A stretch of 64,000 bases of DNA from Flavobacterium sinopsychrotolerans (GCF_900110375.1 NZ_FODN01000005.1:124001-188000); one strand, 5' to 3'. Positions 33,279-43,338 are shown, counted from the stretch's first letter. Translations and numbers: made by a program. The notes: a model not told the origin generated them from the sequence alone.

Positions 33279-34325
33279 TTATTCATAAGACAACCTTGCC
33301 ATGATAGGAAAATGATCTGAGTTAATAAATTTCGGGAAATTTTCAAATTTCTTAACGGTCATTTTTTCATCAGCAAAAATATAGTCAATTCTGGCAGGAT
33401 AATACCTAAATTTATACGTCTCTCCAAAACCTTTTCCTGCTTCTTCAAAGCTATCTTTCAACTTTCCTTTAATACTTCGGTACACGTAAGAAAATGCGCT
33501 GTTATTCATGTCCCCGCAAATGATAACTGGGTATGTACATTTCATTTTATGTTCCTTAAAAATCTCTGCTTGTTGTTGTTGTTGTTTGAATGCCTTACTG
33601 ATTCTTATAAAAAGCATTTGTGATTTCTGCTGATTAATGGCGTCAATGTTTTCATCAATTTCATTTACATCCGGAGAAATCTTGATCGATTGCAGGTGCA
33701 TATTATACACTCTGATAATGTCTTTTCCTTTTTTTATATCTGCAAATACTACGTTATTGCTAGAATTTGGAAAAATAATATTTCCTTGATCAATAATGGG
33801 AAATTTAGAAAAAATGGCTTGTCCGGTTTTAATTTGGTTTCCTTCTGTAAAAATATAGCGATGCGGATATACTTTCAAATCAATATTGGCTGAAGGAGAA
33901 TATTCTTGCATGCATAATATATCCGGATTCTTTTCATTTATAAAATTTAAAATATCCGAAGGAACATCATCTCTCTCAATCCATTTAAACACATTGAGCA
34001 AGCGCACATTATAGCTCATTATGGTAAAATCCTTTTCTTCTTTAGGTAATTCAGGAGAAGAAAATTTATAGAATTTATTTATAAAAGTAATTCCAATCAA
34101 TAAAACTAAACCTGAAACTATTAATTGCTTTTTGAATTGCAGCATCCAATAAATAAAAAACATGCCATTAAAAATAAAAAAAAGTGGCATGAAAAGTGTC
34201 AAAACGGACAAAAGAGGAAATGATTTTGGCGCTAAAAAAGGCAAAACATAGGCGATAAAAGTGACAAGTGTAAGAACGATATTCAGAAGAAACATTCCTT
34301 TATTAAACCATGAAAGATTTTTCAT
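33279..34325 (-). CDS. Endonuclease/exonuclease/phosphatase family protein, membrane-anchored
   Basis: 348 residues. Three N-terminal membrane helices (about 8-90) and a C-terminal EEP domain: 'MSYNVRLLN' with the metal-binding Asn, 'MQEYS' with the metal-binding Glu, 'YNMHLQS', 'ICGDMNNS' and the final 'SDHFPIMA' with catalytic Asp-His. The active site would face the periplasm or cytoplasm depending on topology. Substrate unknown. Probably co-transcribed with nothing downstream. Confidence 0.88.
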   Translation of the reverse strand: MKNLSWFNKGMFLLNIVLTLVTFIAYVLPFLAPKSFPLLSVLTLFMPLFFIFNGMFFIYWMLQFKKQLIVSGLVLLIGITFINKFYKFSSPELPKEEKDFTIMSYNVRLLNVFKWIERDDVPSDILNFINEKNPDILCMQEYSPSANIDLKVYPHRYIFTEGNQIKTGQAIFSKFPIIDQGNIIFPNSSNNVVFADIKKGKDIIRVYNMHLQSIKISPDVNEIDENIDAINQQKSQMLFIRISKAFKQQQQQAEIFKEHKMKCTYPVIICGDMNNSAFSYVYRSIKGKLKDSFEEAGKGFGETYKFRYYPARIDYIFADEKMTVKKFENFPKFINSDHFPIMARLSYE

Positions 34326-34371
34326 TTACTATATTTTTATTTTGGCAAACTATTAAAAGACCTGCAGTTAT

Positions 34372-35241
34372 TTATTTACCTACTTTAAACAAGAATTCTT
34401 TTTCTTCTTTCGTCAAACTATCATAACCCGACTGACTGATTTTATCTAAAATCTCATCGATTTGTTGTTGAGATTTATCCTTTGTAATTATCTTCGAAAT
34501 ATTTTTTTCTACCGGTTTTTGGTAGTTTTTATGTACTTTTTTAAATGGAGTTGATGGGCTTTTCTTAAATATATTGGCAAAAAAATCTAAAACACGAGAT
34601 ACTATTTTACTTAAATCTGTTCCATTTTGAAGCAATTTAATGAAAATAAAACCAAAAAAAGCACCTGCAAGATGAGAAATATGTCCGCCCATGTTCCCGG
34701 AACGCAATTGCATCAAATCCACAATAATAATAACGGCAGTTACATGCCATAATTTCACATTTCCAATAATTAATAATCGAAGATTCATCAAAGGATAATA
34801 CGTAGTAGTAGCGACTAAAATAGCCATAATCGCAGCAGAGGCGCCTACAATTGGAGCATTTATATTTAAAACATAGAATACCAGAACATAACAAATTCCA
34901 GCAAAAATAGCACTCAACACATACAAGCCTAGCAATTGCTTAGACGTAAAATACGTCATAAATAATCTACCCGAGAAATTCAAAACAATCATATTAAAAA
35001 CGATATGCATGATTCCACTGTGAAAAAAAGCATACGAAAGCAACGACCAAGGTTTCCAAAGCAAATGTGCCGGATTAGAAGACAAACTCACATAATGCAT
35101 ATAATCGATATCGACACCCAATAAAGATAACAGAGTAAAAAACAACCACGGAAGAACAAACAAAGCCGCATTCCAAAAGATTAGCTGAGTCACTATTCCT
35201 CCCATTTTGTATTGTAATTTCAGGTCGTCAATAATATTCAT
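34372..35241 (-). CDS. Rhomboid family intramembrane serine protease, with C-terminal tail
   Basis: 289 residues. Six membrane helices with catalytic Ser in GASAAIMA (near 135) and His in HISHLAGAFFG (near 190); 'HSGIMHIVFNM' supplies the oxyanion loop. A cytoplasmic tail of about 75 residues rich in Lys ('FKKVHKNYQKPVEKNISKI', 'SGYDSLTKEEKEFLFKVGK') follows. Rhomboids cleave transmembrane substrates. Adjacent to a second rhomboid. Confidence 0.93.
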   Translation of the reverse strand: MNIIDDLKLQYKMGGIVTQLIFWNAALFVLPWLFFTLLSLLGVDIDYMHYVSLSSNPAHLLWKPWSLLSYAFFHSGIMHIVFNMIVLNFSGRLFMTYFTSKQLLGLYVLSAIFAGICYVLVFYVLNINAPIVGASAAIMAILVATTTYYPLMNLRLLIIGNVKLWHVTAVIIIVDLMQLRSGNMGGHISHLAGAFFGFIFIKLLQNGTDLSKIVSRVLDFFANIFKKSPSTPFKKVHKNYQKPVEKNISKIITKDKSQQQIDEILDKISQSGYDSLTKEEKEFLFKVGK

Positions 35242-35301
35242 AATTTAATTGGGATTTAAAAGCTGCTATTTAGGTCGTACTACTTTAAAAGGCGTTAGAT
35301 T

Positions 35302-36048
35302 TTAATTCCAACGATTTTGATTAAACTGGTTTTTCTTCCAATACCACATAATAATAAAACCGAAGAAAGCACCGCCAACGTGCGCAAAATGGGCAATTCC
35401 ACCACCGCCAAAAATTGATTTTCCAGAAATTCCTAAATACAAATCGACTAAGACTAAACCAGGAACAAAGTATTTGGCCTTTATTGGAACAGGAATAAAC
35501 ATTAAAGCCAATTCAGCGTTAGGAAACATAAAAGCAAACGCTACAATAATGCCATAAATTGCCCCCGACGCACCAACAGCAGTTCCCATAAATGCACTTG
35601 TAAAATTCTGAAAATCAGAAGTTGATAGAATCTCCTGCCATCTTGTATCGATTTTACCCTCATTTAAAAGTTGTAAAATCTCCTGTTTTTCAAATCCATT
35701 GCCAATAAGTGTATTCAAGCTATCTTGAAAATAGTAATAATTAACTCCGGTATGCAACAAGGCAGCTCCTAATCCACACGAAATGTAGAAAAACAAAAAC
35801 TTCTTGCTTCCCCACATTTGCTCTAAAGCAGATCCAAAAGAATACAAGGCAAACATATTGAAAAAAATATGCATAAAACCTCCATGCATAAACATGTGCG
35901 TCAGTGGTTGCCAAAGTTGAAAATCTGAATTTTCTGGGAAATACAATGCCAATATTTTATAGGCAACATCGCCTATTACCAGAGTTCCTACAAAAAACAA
36001 TATATTTATAATAATTAATTGTTTTACGGTTTCAGTTACGTTTCTCAT
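35302..36048 (-). CDS. Rhomboid family intramembrane serine protease
   Basis: 248 residues, six membrane helices, catalytic Ser in GASGAIYG and His in HFAHVGGAFFG; 'HGGFMHIFFNMFALYSFG' after helix 1. The long loop near 110-150 is polar. The start overlaps the mutL stop (ATGA), so it is coupled to mutL. It is clearly different from, though related to, the downstream rhomboid. Confidence 0.94.
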   Translation of the reverse strand: MRNVTETVKQLIIINILFFVGTLVIGDVAYKILALYFPENSDFQLWQPLTHMFMHGGFMHIFFNMFALYSFGSALEQMWGSKKFLFFYISCGLGAALLHTGVNYYYFQDSLNTLIGNGFEKQEILQLLNEGKIDTRWQEILSTSDFQNFTSAFMGTAVGASGAIYGIIVAFAFMFPNAELALMFIPVPIKAKYFVPGLVLVDLYLGISGKSIFGGGGIAHFAHVGGAFFGFIIMWYWKKNQFNQNRWN

Positions 36049-37886
36049 ATTGCAAATTTTTTATCTAAGTCTTCCACACGCATGGTGATGAAAGTGGGTT
36101 TATGAAATGGGGAAACATTTGGGTCTTTACAGGCAAAAAGTCCGTTTACCAAATTTTCCTGTTCTTTTTCTGAAAGATGCGTTCCTGTTTTCACGGCTAA
36201 ACTTTTGGCCATGGATTTAGCAATAGTATCATTCTGACTGAAACTACTTTCGGGAATTCCGTCTTGTAAATCACTTAATAATTGTTCTAAAACCAATGAA
36301 ACTTCACTCTCCGTAACATTTACAGGTATTCCAGAAATAACGATATGATCAATATTATTTTCTTCAAAAACAAATCCAGTGTTCATCAACGAAAGTTGCA
36401 ACTCACCAATAAGTTCCATTTCGCTTGACGAGAAAAATAAGTTCAAAGGAAACAATAACTGCTGGCTTGATGCTTGATGAACTGTCATATTTACCAAAAA
36501 CTGTTCATACAAAACACGTTGATGTGCCCGTTGCTGATCGACAATTACCATCCCAGATTTGATCGATGAAACAATGTATTTTTTATGTATTTGATAGGTT
36601 TTATGAACGGAGTGTTCCACTTCCTCATCATTAAATAAAGAAGAAGTTACTTCTTCATTTTCAAAAGTGATATGCCCTATTTCATCCGTATCTTGTTTCA
36701 AGCCTACGTATAAACTTTCCCAGTTTGCTGTTGGTTCCGGTTTTCTATAACTTGAAAATTGTTTGCTTGGTTTTTCTTCAGAGAAAGGATTGAAATTCCC
36801 ATCAACTTGAATTGTTGGCGTTTCTCCCGTTAAATCTTTGTAATGATACGGCGTGTCTAAATTAGAATCGCGATCAAAATCCAAAACTGGCGCTACATTA
36901 AACTGACCCAAACTGTGTTTTATGGAAGCTCTTAAAATAGCATATAAAGCGTGTTCATCATCGAACTTGATCTCCGTTTTTGTCGGATGAATATTGATAT
37001 CAATTGTATTTGGCGGCACCGTTAAATATAAAAAATAACTGGGCTGAGCACCGTCTTTCAAGATTCCGTCATAGGCGGCCATAACAGCATGATGCAAATA
37101 ACCACTTTTTATAAATCGGTCATTGACAAAGAAAAACTGTTCCCCACGATTCTTTTTGGCAAATTCAGGTTTGCTGACAAATCCTTGAATGGCCACTATT
37201 TCTGTTTCTTCCTGAACGGGTATTAATTTTTCATTGGTTTTACCCGAAAAAATATTGACAATTCGTTGTCGCAAAGTAGAAGGCGGCAAATTGAACATTT
37301 CACTACCATTATGATAAAACGTAAAATGTATTTTTGGGTGAGCCAAAGCCACACGCTGAAACTCATCAATAACATGACGGTATTCCACGGTATCTGATTT
37401 GAGGAAATTGCGTCGCGCCGGAATATTAAAAAATAAATTTTTAACGGCAAAAGAAGTTCCTTTTGGCAAAACAGCAACATCTTGGGACACGAACTTACTA
37501 CCCTCAATAATAATATGTGTTCCCAACTCCTCTTGCTCTTGCTTGGTTTTCATTTCTACGTGCGCAATCGCGGCAATAGATGCCAAAGCTTCTCCTCGAA
37601 AACCTTTTGTATCTAAAGAAAATAAATCTTCTGCCTGACGAATTTTGGAAGTGGCATGACGCTCAAAACACAAACGAGCATCGGTTACACTCATCCCCAA
37701 ACCATTATCAATTACTTGTACCAATGCTTTTCCTGCATCTTTAATAATTAACTTGATATCTGTAGCCCTGGCATCCACTGCATTTTCAAGCAGTTCTTTA
37801 ACAACTGAAGCTGGTCTTTGAACGACTTCTCCAGCAGCAATTTGATTGGCAACATGATCAGGAAGTAATTGAATTATACTCGACAT
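36045..37886 (-). CDS. mutL: DNA mismatch repair protein MutL
   Basis: 613 residues. The GHKL ATPase N-terminus is intact ('QIAAGEVVQRPASVVKELLENAVDA', 'DNGLGM', 'GFRGEALASI'). The C-terminal dimerisation domain carries altered endonuclease motifs: D450-Q-Q-R-A-H-Q-R-V-L-Y-E461 where nicking MutLs have DQHAxxExxxxE, and S592-P-F-H-K-P597 where they have CPHGRP; the ACK at 585-587 is kept. A -7 element TAAATTTG lies upstream (plus 37938-37945). Confidence 0.96.
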   Translation of the reverse strand: MSSIIQLLPDHVANQIAAGEVVQRPASVVKELLENAVDARATDIKLIIKDAGKALVQVIDNGLGMSVTDARLCFERHATSKIRQAEDLFSLDTKGFRGEALASIAAIAHVEMKTKQEQEELGTHIIIEGSKFVSQDVAVLPKGTSFAVKNLFFNIPARRNFLKSDTVEYRHVIDEFQRVALAHPKIHFTFYHNGSEMFNLPPSTLRQRIVNIFSGKTNEKLIPVQEETEIVAIQGFVSKPEFAKKNRGEQFFFVNDRFIKSGYLHHAVMAAYDGILKDGAQPSYFLYLTVPPNTIDINIHPTKTEIKFDDEHALYAILRASIKHSLGQFNVAPVLDFDRDSNLDTPYHYKDLTGETPTIQVDGNFNPFSEEKPSKQFSSYRKPEPTANWESLYVGLKQDTDEIGHITFENEEVTSSLFNDEEVEHSVHKTYQIHKKYIVSSIKSGMVIVDQQRAHQRVLYEQFLVNMTVHQASSQQLLFPLNLFFSSSEMELIGELQLSLMNTGFVFEENNIDHIVISGIPVNVTESEVSLVLEQLLSDLQDGIPESSFSQNDTIAKSMAKSLAVKTGTHLSEKEQENLVNGLFACKDPNVSPFHKPTFITMRVEDLDKKFAI

Positions 37887-37992
37887 TAAAAAATTTATTT
37901 GATGTTTAAGGTTTAAAGTCTATAAAACCAAGAAATACAAATTTAATGAATTTCTATTGGGAATGGTAGCTTATTTAATCATAAAAAAAACA

Positions 37993-38029
37993 AAAAACCT
38001 ATACTATTTACGAGACAGTATAGGTTTTT
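37993..38029 (-). terminator. Intrinsic terminator of ribH
   Basis: AAAAACCTATACT (37993-38005) pairs with AGTATAGGTTTTT (38017-38029), after the ribH stop on the minus strand. Confidence 0.88.
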
Positions 38030-38049
38030 AAATTATTTATTTTAAATTT

Positions 38050-38622
38050 TTATTCTTCTAATTCCAAAGGCAAATTTTCAATTTGTAATGCACCGGAAGA
38101 CAACAATTGTTGGTTATTAAATTGATGACTAAGAGAAGCCTGCTGACGAATATAAGCCATCTTTATGGCAGCAATTGCGGCTTCAGTTCCTTTATTTCCG
38201 TGAATTCCTCCACTTCTATCAATAGATTGTTGCATGGTATTATCCGTTAGAACACAAAAAATAACCGGGATATCCGTTTGAACATTCAAGTCTTTAATAC
38301 CTTGCGTTACACCTTCGCATACAAAATCAAAATGTTTGGTTTGCCCTTGAATGACACATCCAATAGCAATTACAGCATCAACATTTTGAGTTTGCAACAT
38401 TTTTTTGGATCCATAAATAAGTTCAAAGCTTCCAGGAACATTCCAACGTAAAATATTTTCAGCTGGAACTTCGTTCTCTAATAGTGTTTTGAATGCACCA
38501 TCAAAAAGTCCTTCAGTAATTGTCTCATTCCATTCAGCAACAACAATTCCAAAACGAAAATTTTTCGCATCTGGAACAGCGTTTTTGTCGTACTCGGATA
38601 AATTTTTATTTTCGGTAGCCAT
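38050..38622 (-). CDS. ribH: 6,7-dimethyl-8-ribityllumazine synthase
   Basis: Penultimate step of riboflavin synthesis. 190 residues: 'FGIVVAEWNETITEGLFDGA', 'WNVPGSFELIYGSKKML', 'AIGCVIQGQTKHFDFVCEGVTQGI', 'FCVLTDNTMQQSIDR'. The core is about 160 residues and here has extra tails at both ends. No FMN riboswitch is visible in the 92-base upstream spacer. No other rib genes adjoin. Confidence 0.96.
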   Translation of the reverse strand: MATENKNLSEYDKNAVPDAKNFRFGIVVAEWNETITEGLFDGAFKTLLENEVPAENILRWNVPGSFELIYGSKKMLQTQNVDAVIAIGCVIQGQTKHFDFVCEGVTQGIKDLNVQTDIPVIFCVLTDNTMQQSIDRSGGIHGNKGTEAAIAAIKMAYIRQQASLSHQFNNQQLLSSGALQIENLPLELEE

Positions 38623-38714
38623 TTGATTTTAAAGTTTTCATTTCAGACATTAAAGGTAGAATTTTCAAATCAAAAATCTACAATCTTAAATCAGTAATCT
38701 TAAATCATTTTTTA

Positions 38715-39488
38715 CTATTGCGCTAATCCTATCAAAACGTCAACTGAAGCAGCTTCTGGAGTTCCTTCATAATTTTCTTTAATATCTGTAAAATATTTCA
38801 ATGCATCCGCTTTATTTCCAAGAGCCAAAGCCGTTTTTCCAGCTTTCAATAAGAAACGTGGCGTTGTGAAATCATTTTTATTTGATTCAGCAGCTTTTAC
38901 GTAATTCTCTAAAGCTTCTTTCGGCTGATTTTTTTGAGAATAAGCATCTCCAATTGCTCCTTTTGCTAAAGCGCCTAAAACAATATCATCTGATTTAAAT
39001 TTGCTTAAGTAATCAATAGCTTCTGCATATTTTCCTGTGTTCAAATAAGCAATTCCAGCATAATAGTTCGCTAAATTTCCTGCATCAGTTCCAGAATATT
39101 CATCAGCAATTTTTAAGAATCCAAATTTTCCTTCTGAACCATTCAAAGACAACTTATATAATGAGTCACTTGCAATACCATCAGTTGCTTTTTGAAAATT
39201 TTGTTGTGAAACAAACATTTCATTTGCTGCTTCATCTTGTTGTGGAGCTGCAATAAATCTTTGGTATGCTAAATATCCAATCGTAAAGATGGCGGCGGCG
39301 GCAACTAACCCAATAATGATTTTTTGATTTTTGGCAACCCAATCCTCTGTTATTGTAGCGGTTTCATCTAATTTTGAAAACACTTCTGCTGTTGTGCTAT
39401 CCTTATCATCTACAATTACCGTTTCAACTCCGTCTTTTACTTCTTTTTCTTTTGGTGCTTTATATCCTCTTTTATTGTAAGTAGCCAT
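38715..39488 (-). CDS. Membrane-anchored TPR protein (YfgM-like)
   Basis: 257 residues. Charged cytoplasmic N-terminus, one membrane helix at about 60-80 (IIGLVAAAAIFTIGYLAY), then about four tetratricopeptide-like repeats ('YYAGIAYLNTGKYAEAIDYLSKF', 'AIGDAYSQKNQPKEALENYVKAAES'). Resembles YfgM/TPR_21 proteins, ancillary to secretion chaperones. A -7 element TATTTTTG lies upstream (plus 39511-39518). Immediately upstream of ribH on the same strand and divergent from recF. Confidence 0.82.
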   Translation of the reverse strand: MATYNKRGYKAPKEKEVKDGVETVIVDDKDSTTAEVFSKLDETATITEDWVAKNQKIIIGLVAAAAIFTIGYLAYQRFIAAPQQDEAANEMFVSQQNFQKATDGIASDSLYKLSLNGSEGKFGFLKIADEYSGTDAGNLANYYAGIAYLNTGKYAEAIDYLSKFKSDDIVLGALAKGAIGDAYSQKNQPKEALENYVKAAESNKNDFTTPRFLLKAGKTALALGNKADALKYFTDIKENYEGTPEAASVDVLIGLAQ

Positions 39489-39720
39489 TTATTTTTAATT
39501 TAGTGAGTCGCAAAAATAAAATTTTTATTCAAACCCACACAAAAAATATGCTTTTATATTCAAAAAAAATATCATTGGGTATTCTTTCTTTCCAAAGGCA
39601 AAATAATCAACATAGAAAAAATGGAAAAGTCATTTTTATCAATATTTTTCAATAATTTGCACCCACTTTAGAAAACCCATTCTAAAAGTTTAAAGTTCTC
39701 AATACCAGCAAGCCTTACCC

Positions 39721-40800
39721 ATGTATTTAAAAAAGATTTCATTATTCAATTATAAGAATTTCTCCGAAGCAAATTTCGATTTTGACAGCAAAATAAATTG
39801 CTTTGTAGGCAAAAACGGAATTGGAAAAACAAATGTTTTGGACGCTATTTATCATTTATCCTACGGAAAAAGCTATTTCAATCCGTTAGCGGTTCAAAAT
39901 ATCAAACATGGAGAGGAATTTTTCGTGATTGATGCTGAATTTGAAAAGAACGAAAGAACGGAACAAATCGTCTGCAGTCTTAAAAAAGGCCAAAAAAAAA
40001 TATTGAAACGCAACGGCAAAGCGTATGATAAGTTTTCGGATCATATTGGGTTTATTCCATTGGTAATTATTTCTCCAGCTGACAGGGATTTGATTGTGGA
40101 AGGCAGCGAAACCAGACGAAAATTCATGGACAGCGTCATTTCGCAACTGGATCCCCATTATTTACAGCAACTCATTCAATACCAAAAAGTAATGAGCCAG
40201 CGTAATGCATTACTAAAATATTTTGCGTTGAATCATGTTTTTGAAAACGACACCTTATCTATATATAATGAGCAACTTAATGGTTTTGGAAACTATATTT
40301 TCGAAAAAAGAAAAGAATTTATTGACCAGTTCATTCCTATTTTCAACACGCATCATCAAGCCATAACCGGCTCACAAGAAACCGTTCAACTGGTGTATGA
40401 AAGTCATTTATTTGAAAAAGACCTGTTGACCCTTTTGCAGCAAAACATCAATAAAGACCGTGCTTTACATTATACCAGTGTAGGGATTCATAAAGATGAT
40501 TTAGCCTTTGAAATTGATGAGCATCCAATAAAGAAATTTGGATCACAAGGACAACAAAAATCATATTTAATCGCTTTAAAACTGGCACAATTTGAATTTT
40601 TAAAAAAACAAAGCGGTGTAAAACCAATTCTGTTATTTGATGATATTTTTGACAAATTAGACGAAAGTCGGGTGGCCAAAATAATCGAAATGGTCAACAG
40701 CGATACTTTTGGACAACTCTTTATTTCGGACACGCATCCGGAGCGCACGGAAGTTATTGTAAAATCGACCCATCAGAGCTATAAAATTTTTAACTTATAA
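39721..40800 (+). CDS. recF: DNA replication and repair protein RecF
   Basis: 359 residues, SMC-like ATPase that loads RecA at gaps. Walker [12 protein letters not shown] near 28, signature '[17 protein letters not shown]' near 270, Walker B '[12 protein letters not shown]' near 303, and the D-loop. No dnaN or dnaA nearby, so not at an origin-type cluster. Confidence 0.96.
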   Translation: MYLKKISLFNYKNFSEANFDFDSKINCFVGKNGIGKTNVLDAIYHLSYGKSYFNPLAVQNIKHGEEFFVIDAEFEKNERTEQIVCSLKKGQKKILKRNGKAYDKFSDHIGFIPLVIISPADRDLIVEGSETRRKFMDSVISQLDPHYLQQLIQYQKVMSQRNALLKYFALNHVFENDTLSIYNEQLNGFGNYIFEKRKEFIDQFIPIFNTHHQAITGSQETVQLVYESHLFEKDLLTLLQQNINKDRALHYTSVGIHKDDLAFEIDEHPIKKFGSQGQQKSYLIALKLAQFEFLKKQSGVKPILLFDDIFDKLDESRVAKIIEMVNSDTFGQLFISDTHPERTEVIVKSTHQSYKIFNL

Positions 40801-40879
40801 CTTTTATTTAATAGTTTTTATAGCGTTCAAAAATCGAAAAAAAACTAATTTAGCCTATTCAAATTTAAATCAAATCACA

Positions 40880-41578
40880 ATGAAATTCAGTTCAATATTC
40901 CTATTAATCATATCTTTTGCTTTTTTGTCTTGTAACGGACAAGTCTCAAAAGAAAGCCAAACTATCGATGCAAAAGCGTTTAGCGAAAAAATTGCAGCAA
41001 CACCAAATCCACAAATTCTGGATGTACGAACGCCTGCGGAATTTTCGTCAGATCATATCGACAAAGCCGTAAATGTAGATTGGCTCGGAGATAGCTTTGT
41101 TGCAGGCACCGAAAAACTGGACAAAACAAAACCTATTTTCGTATACTGCAAAAGCGGTGGAAGAAGTCAAAGTGCCGTTAAAAAACTGGAAGAACTTGGC
41201 TTTAAAAATGTTTACCAATTACAAGGCGGAATTTTAAAATGGGACGCTGCAGGACTGTCTAAACCAAGCAACAAAATCACAGGAATGACGTTGCAGGACT
41301 ATAATAAATTAGTAGATTCTGATAAAAAAGTATTGGTTAGTTTTTATGCAGAATGGTGTGCGCCTTGCAAAAAAATGACACCTTACATCACAAAAATGCA
41401 AACTGAACTAGCAGATAGCGTAACCATCATTCGATTGGATGCGGATAAAAACAAAACCTTAATGACCGAAATGAAAATCAGTGAACTTCCTACTATATTA
41501 TTGTATGAAAAAGCAGCAGTAAAATGGAGAAAATCCGGTTTCATTAGTGAAGAAGAATTAAGAAAACAAATACAATAG
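40880..41578 (+). CDS. Rhodanese-thioredoxin fusion lipoprotein
   Basis: 232 residues. Lipoprotein signal with Cys18 (FLSC), a rhodanese domain (about 28-128) with active Cys90 in VYCKSGGRS, and a thioredoxin domain (about 135-232) with Cys160-Ala-Pro-Cys163. It should therefore be an extracytoplasmic lipid-anchored protein combining sulfur transfer with thiol-disulfide exchange. Seven bases before the DUF2461 gene. Confidence 0.88.
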   Translation: MKFSSIFLLIISFAFLSCNGQVSKESQTIDAKAFSEKIAATPNPQILDVRTPAEFSSDHIDKAVNVDWLGDSFVAGTEKLDKTKPIFVYCKSGGRSQSAVKKLEELGFKNVYQLQGGILKWDAAGLSKPSNKITGMTLQDYNKLVDSDKKVLVSFYAEWCAPCKKMTPYITKMQTELADSVTIIRLDADKNKTLMTEMKISELPTILLYEKAAVKWRKSGFISEEELRKQIQ

Positions 41579-41584
41579 TACAAG

Positions 41585-42256
41585 ATGCTTTCAAAAGAAA
41601 CACTGCAATTTCTGAATGATTTAAAAGCCAATAACAACCGGGACTGGTTTTTAGAAAATAAAAAACGCTACGAAGCTTTCAAGAAAGACTACCAACAATT
41701 AGTTGCTGATTTACTGGATGCCATGAAACCGCTTGATCCATCGCTGGAAATGCTGGAAGTTAAAAATTGTACGTTCAGAATCAATCGCGACATTCGGTTT
41801 TCTAAGGACAAAACGCCTTACAAATCGCATTTGGGAATCTGGCTTTCGTCTGGTGCCAAAGGACTGAATCGTTCCGGTTATTACATTCACTTAGAAAAAG
41901 GCGCGAGTTTTATCGCAGGAGGATTGTATTGTCCGGAATCCGATGATTTAAAAAAAATGCGCAAAGAAATTGCTTATTTTCATGATGATTTGGAAGCTAT
42001 TCTTGAGGAAAAAGATTTTAAAAGGGAATTTGGTGATTTTGATAGAAATGAAAAAGACACTTTAAAAAACCCGCCAAGAGGCTATGACAAAGAACATCCG
42101 GCGATAGAATTATTAAAACTAAAGAGTTTTGAGTCTTCACAGAAAATTGAGTTTTCAGCTGCTGCAAAAAAAGATTTTGTTGCCGTAATGAGTCAAAAAC
42201 TGATTGTGCTAAAACCATTAAACGATTTTATCAATCGAGCCTTAACTTCCGAGTAA
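41585..42256 (+). CDS. DUF2461 domain-containing protein
   Basis: 223 residues, the typical length of this family ('LNDLKANNNRDWFLENKKRYEAFK', 'TFRINRDIRFSKDKTPYKSHLG', 'YIHLEKGASFIAGG'). Widespread in Bacteroidota; no known activity. Tightly spaced between the rhodanese-thioredoxin and glycosyltransferase genes. Confidence 0.9.
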   Translation: MLSKETLQFLNDLKANNNRDWFLENKKRYEAFKKDYQQLVADLLDAMKPLDPSLEMLEVKNCTFRINRDIRFSKDKTPYKSHLGIWLSSGAKGLNRSGYYIHLEKGASFIAGGLYCPESDDLKKMRKEIAYFHDDLEAILEEKDFKREFGDFDRNEKDTLKNPPRGYDKEHPAIELLKLKSFESSQKIEFSAAAKKDFVAVMSQKLIVLKPLNDFINRALTSE

Positions 42257-42261
42257 TTCAA

Positions 42262-43338
42262 ATGATATCGACAAAAAAGAGAAGGATACTTTTTTTGGGA
42301 GAAACCTACAGAGCCGATGCCATCACGTGGATAAATGGCCTTAAGGAATTTGGCGATTTTGATATTATCACTTGGGAATTAAAAACATCAAATAGTGGTA
42401 TTTTTAACCGAATAAAGAGAATTTTCGAATTCAGTCTCGCTTTTTTTAAAATCAAAAAAATAATCCAACGGCAAAAACCGGATATGATTATTGCAGAAAG
42501 AACCACCAGTTATGGGTTCCTTGCTGCACTATCTGGTGTAAAACCAGTTGTTATAGCACAACAAGGCAGAACTGATTTGTGGCCTGAAAAATCAATTTCA
42601 CTGCCGTTAAAAAAACTTATTCAGCATTACGCTTTCAAAAAAGCAGATTTAATCCATGCCTGGGGACCTGTGATGACTATTTCTATGATCGAGTCCAATG
42701 TTGACATGACTAAAATTTTGGTTTTACCTAAGGGAATTAATTTGACTCAATTTGGAGCTGAAAATAATGACAATCCCGAAAAAATTTGCGCTATTGTGAC
42801 GCGTTCTTTATCGACAGAATACCGTCATGATATCATTTTGAAATCATTTGCAATTTTAAACCAAAAGGGAATTGATTTCACACTTACCATTATAGGAGAT
42901 GGCGCTCAACTTTCTAAATTGAAAGATTTAGCAAAAGAGTTAGGCATTAAAAACAAAATTAACTTTACTGGAAGGGTTCCAAATACAGCATTACCAAAAC
43001 TATTGCAACAAGCCAACATTTACATTAGTATGCCAATAACGGAAGGGGTTTCAGCTTCCTTATTTGAAGCGATGGCTACCAATTGCTATCCAATTGTAAG
43101 TGACATTGCAGGAAATCAAAGCTGGATCGAGCACAGAAAAAACGGCCAATTGATTCCAATTGACGATTATGAAAAGCTTGCAGAAGAATTAATCTGGTCC
43201 TTTGAGAATACAGAACACAGACAACAAGCCGTTTCTAAAAACAGAAAATTTGTTGAAAAAAATGTGGATTACAGTATTAATATGAAGATTATTGCCGACA
43301 AATACCATCACTTAATTGATGGATCAAAAGCAGAATAA
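42262..43338 (+). CDS. Glycosyltransferase family 4 protein
   Basis: 358 residues, GT-B fold. 'VTRSLSTEYRHDIILKSFAILN' at the start of the C-terminal domain, 'IIGDGAQLSKLKDLAKELG', 'INFTGRVPN', and the donor-site 'SMPITEGVSASLFEAMATNCYPIVSD' with the EGVSASLFEAMA motif. Transfers a sugar from a nucleotide donor, probably for surface polysaccharide or glycolipid; no larger polysaccharide cluster is present. Confidence 0.9.
   Translation: MISTKKRRILFLGETYRADAITWINGLKEFGDFDIITWELKTSNSGIFNRIKRIFEFSLAFFKIKKIIQRQKPDMIIAERTTSYGFLAALSGVKPVVIAQQGRTDLWPEKSISLPLKKLIQHYAFKKADLIHAWGPVMTISMIESNVDMTKILVLPKGINLTQFGAENNDNPEKICAIVTRSLSTEYRHDIILKSFAILNQKGIDFTLTIIGDGAQLSKLKDLAKELGIKNKINFTGRVPNTALPKLLQQANIYISMPITEGVSASLFEAMATNCYPIVSDIAGNQSWIEHRKNGQLIPIDDYEKLAEELIWSFENTEHRQQAVSKNRKFVEKNVDYSINMKIIADKYHHLIDGSKAE

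Noticed and set aside
38623..38714. FMN riboswitch before ribH
   Set aside because: The spacer is only 92 bases, AT-rich, with direct repeats (AATCTTAAATCA twice) and none of the conserved FMN-element blocks.
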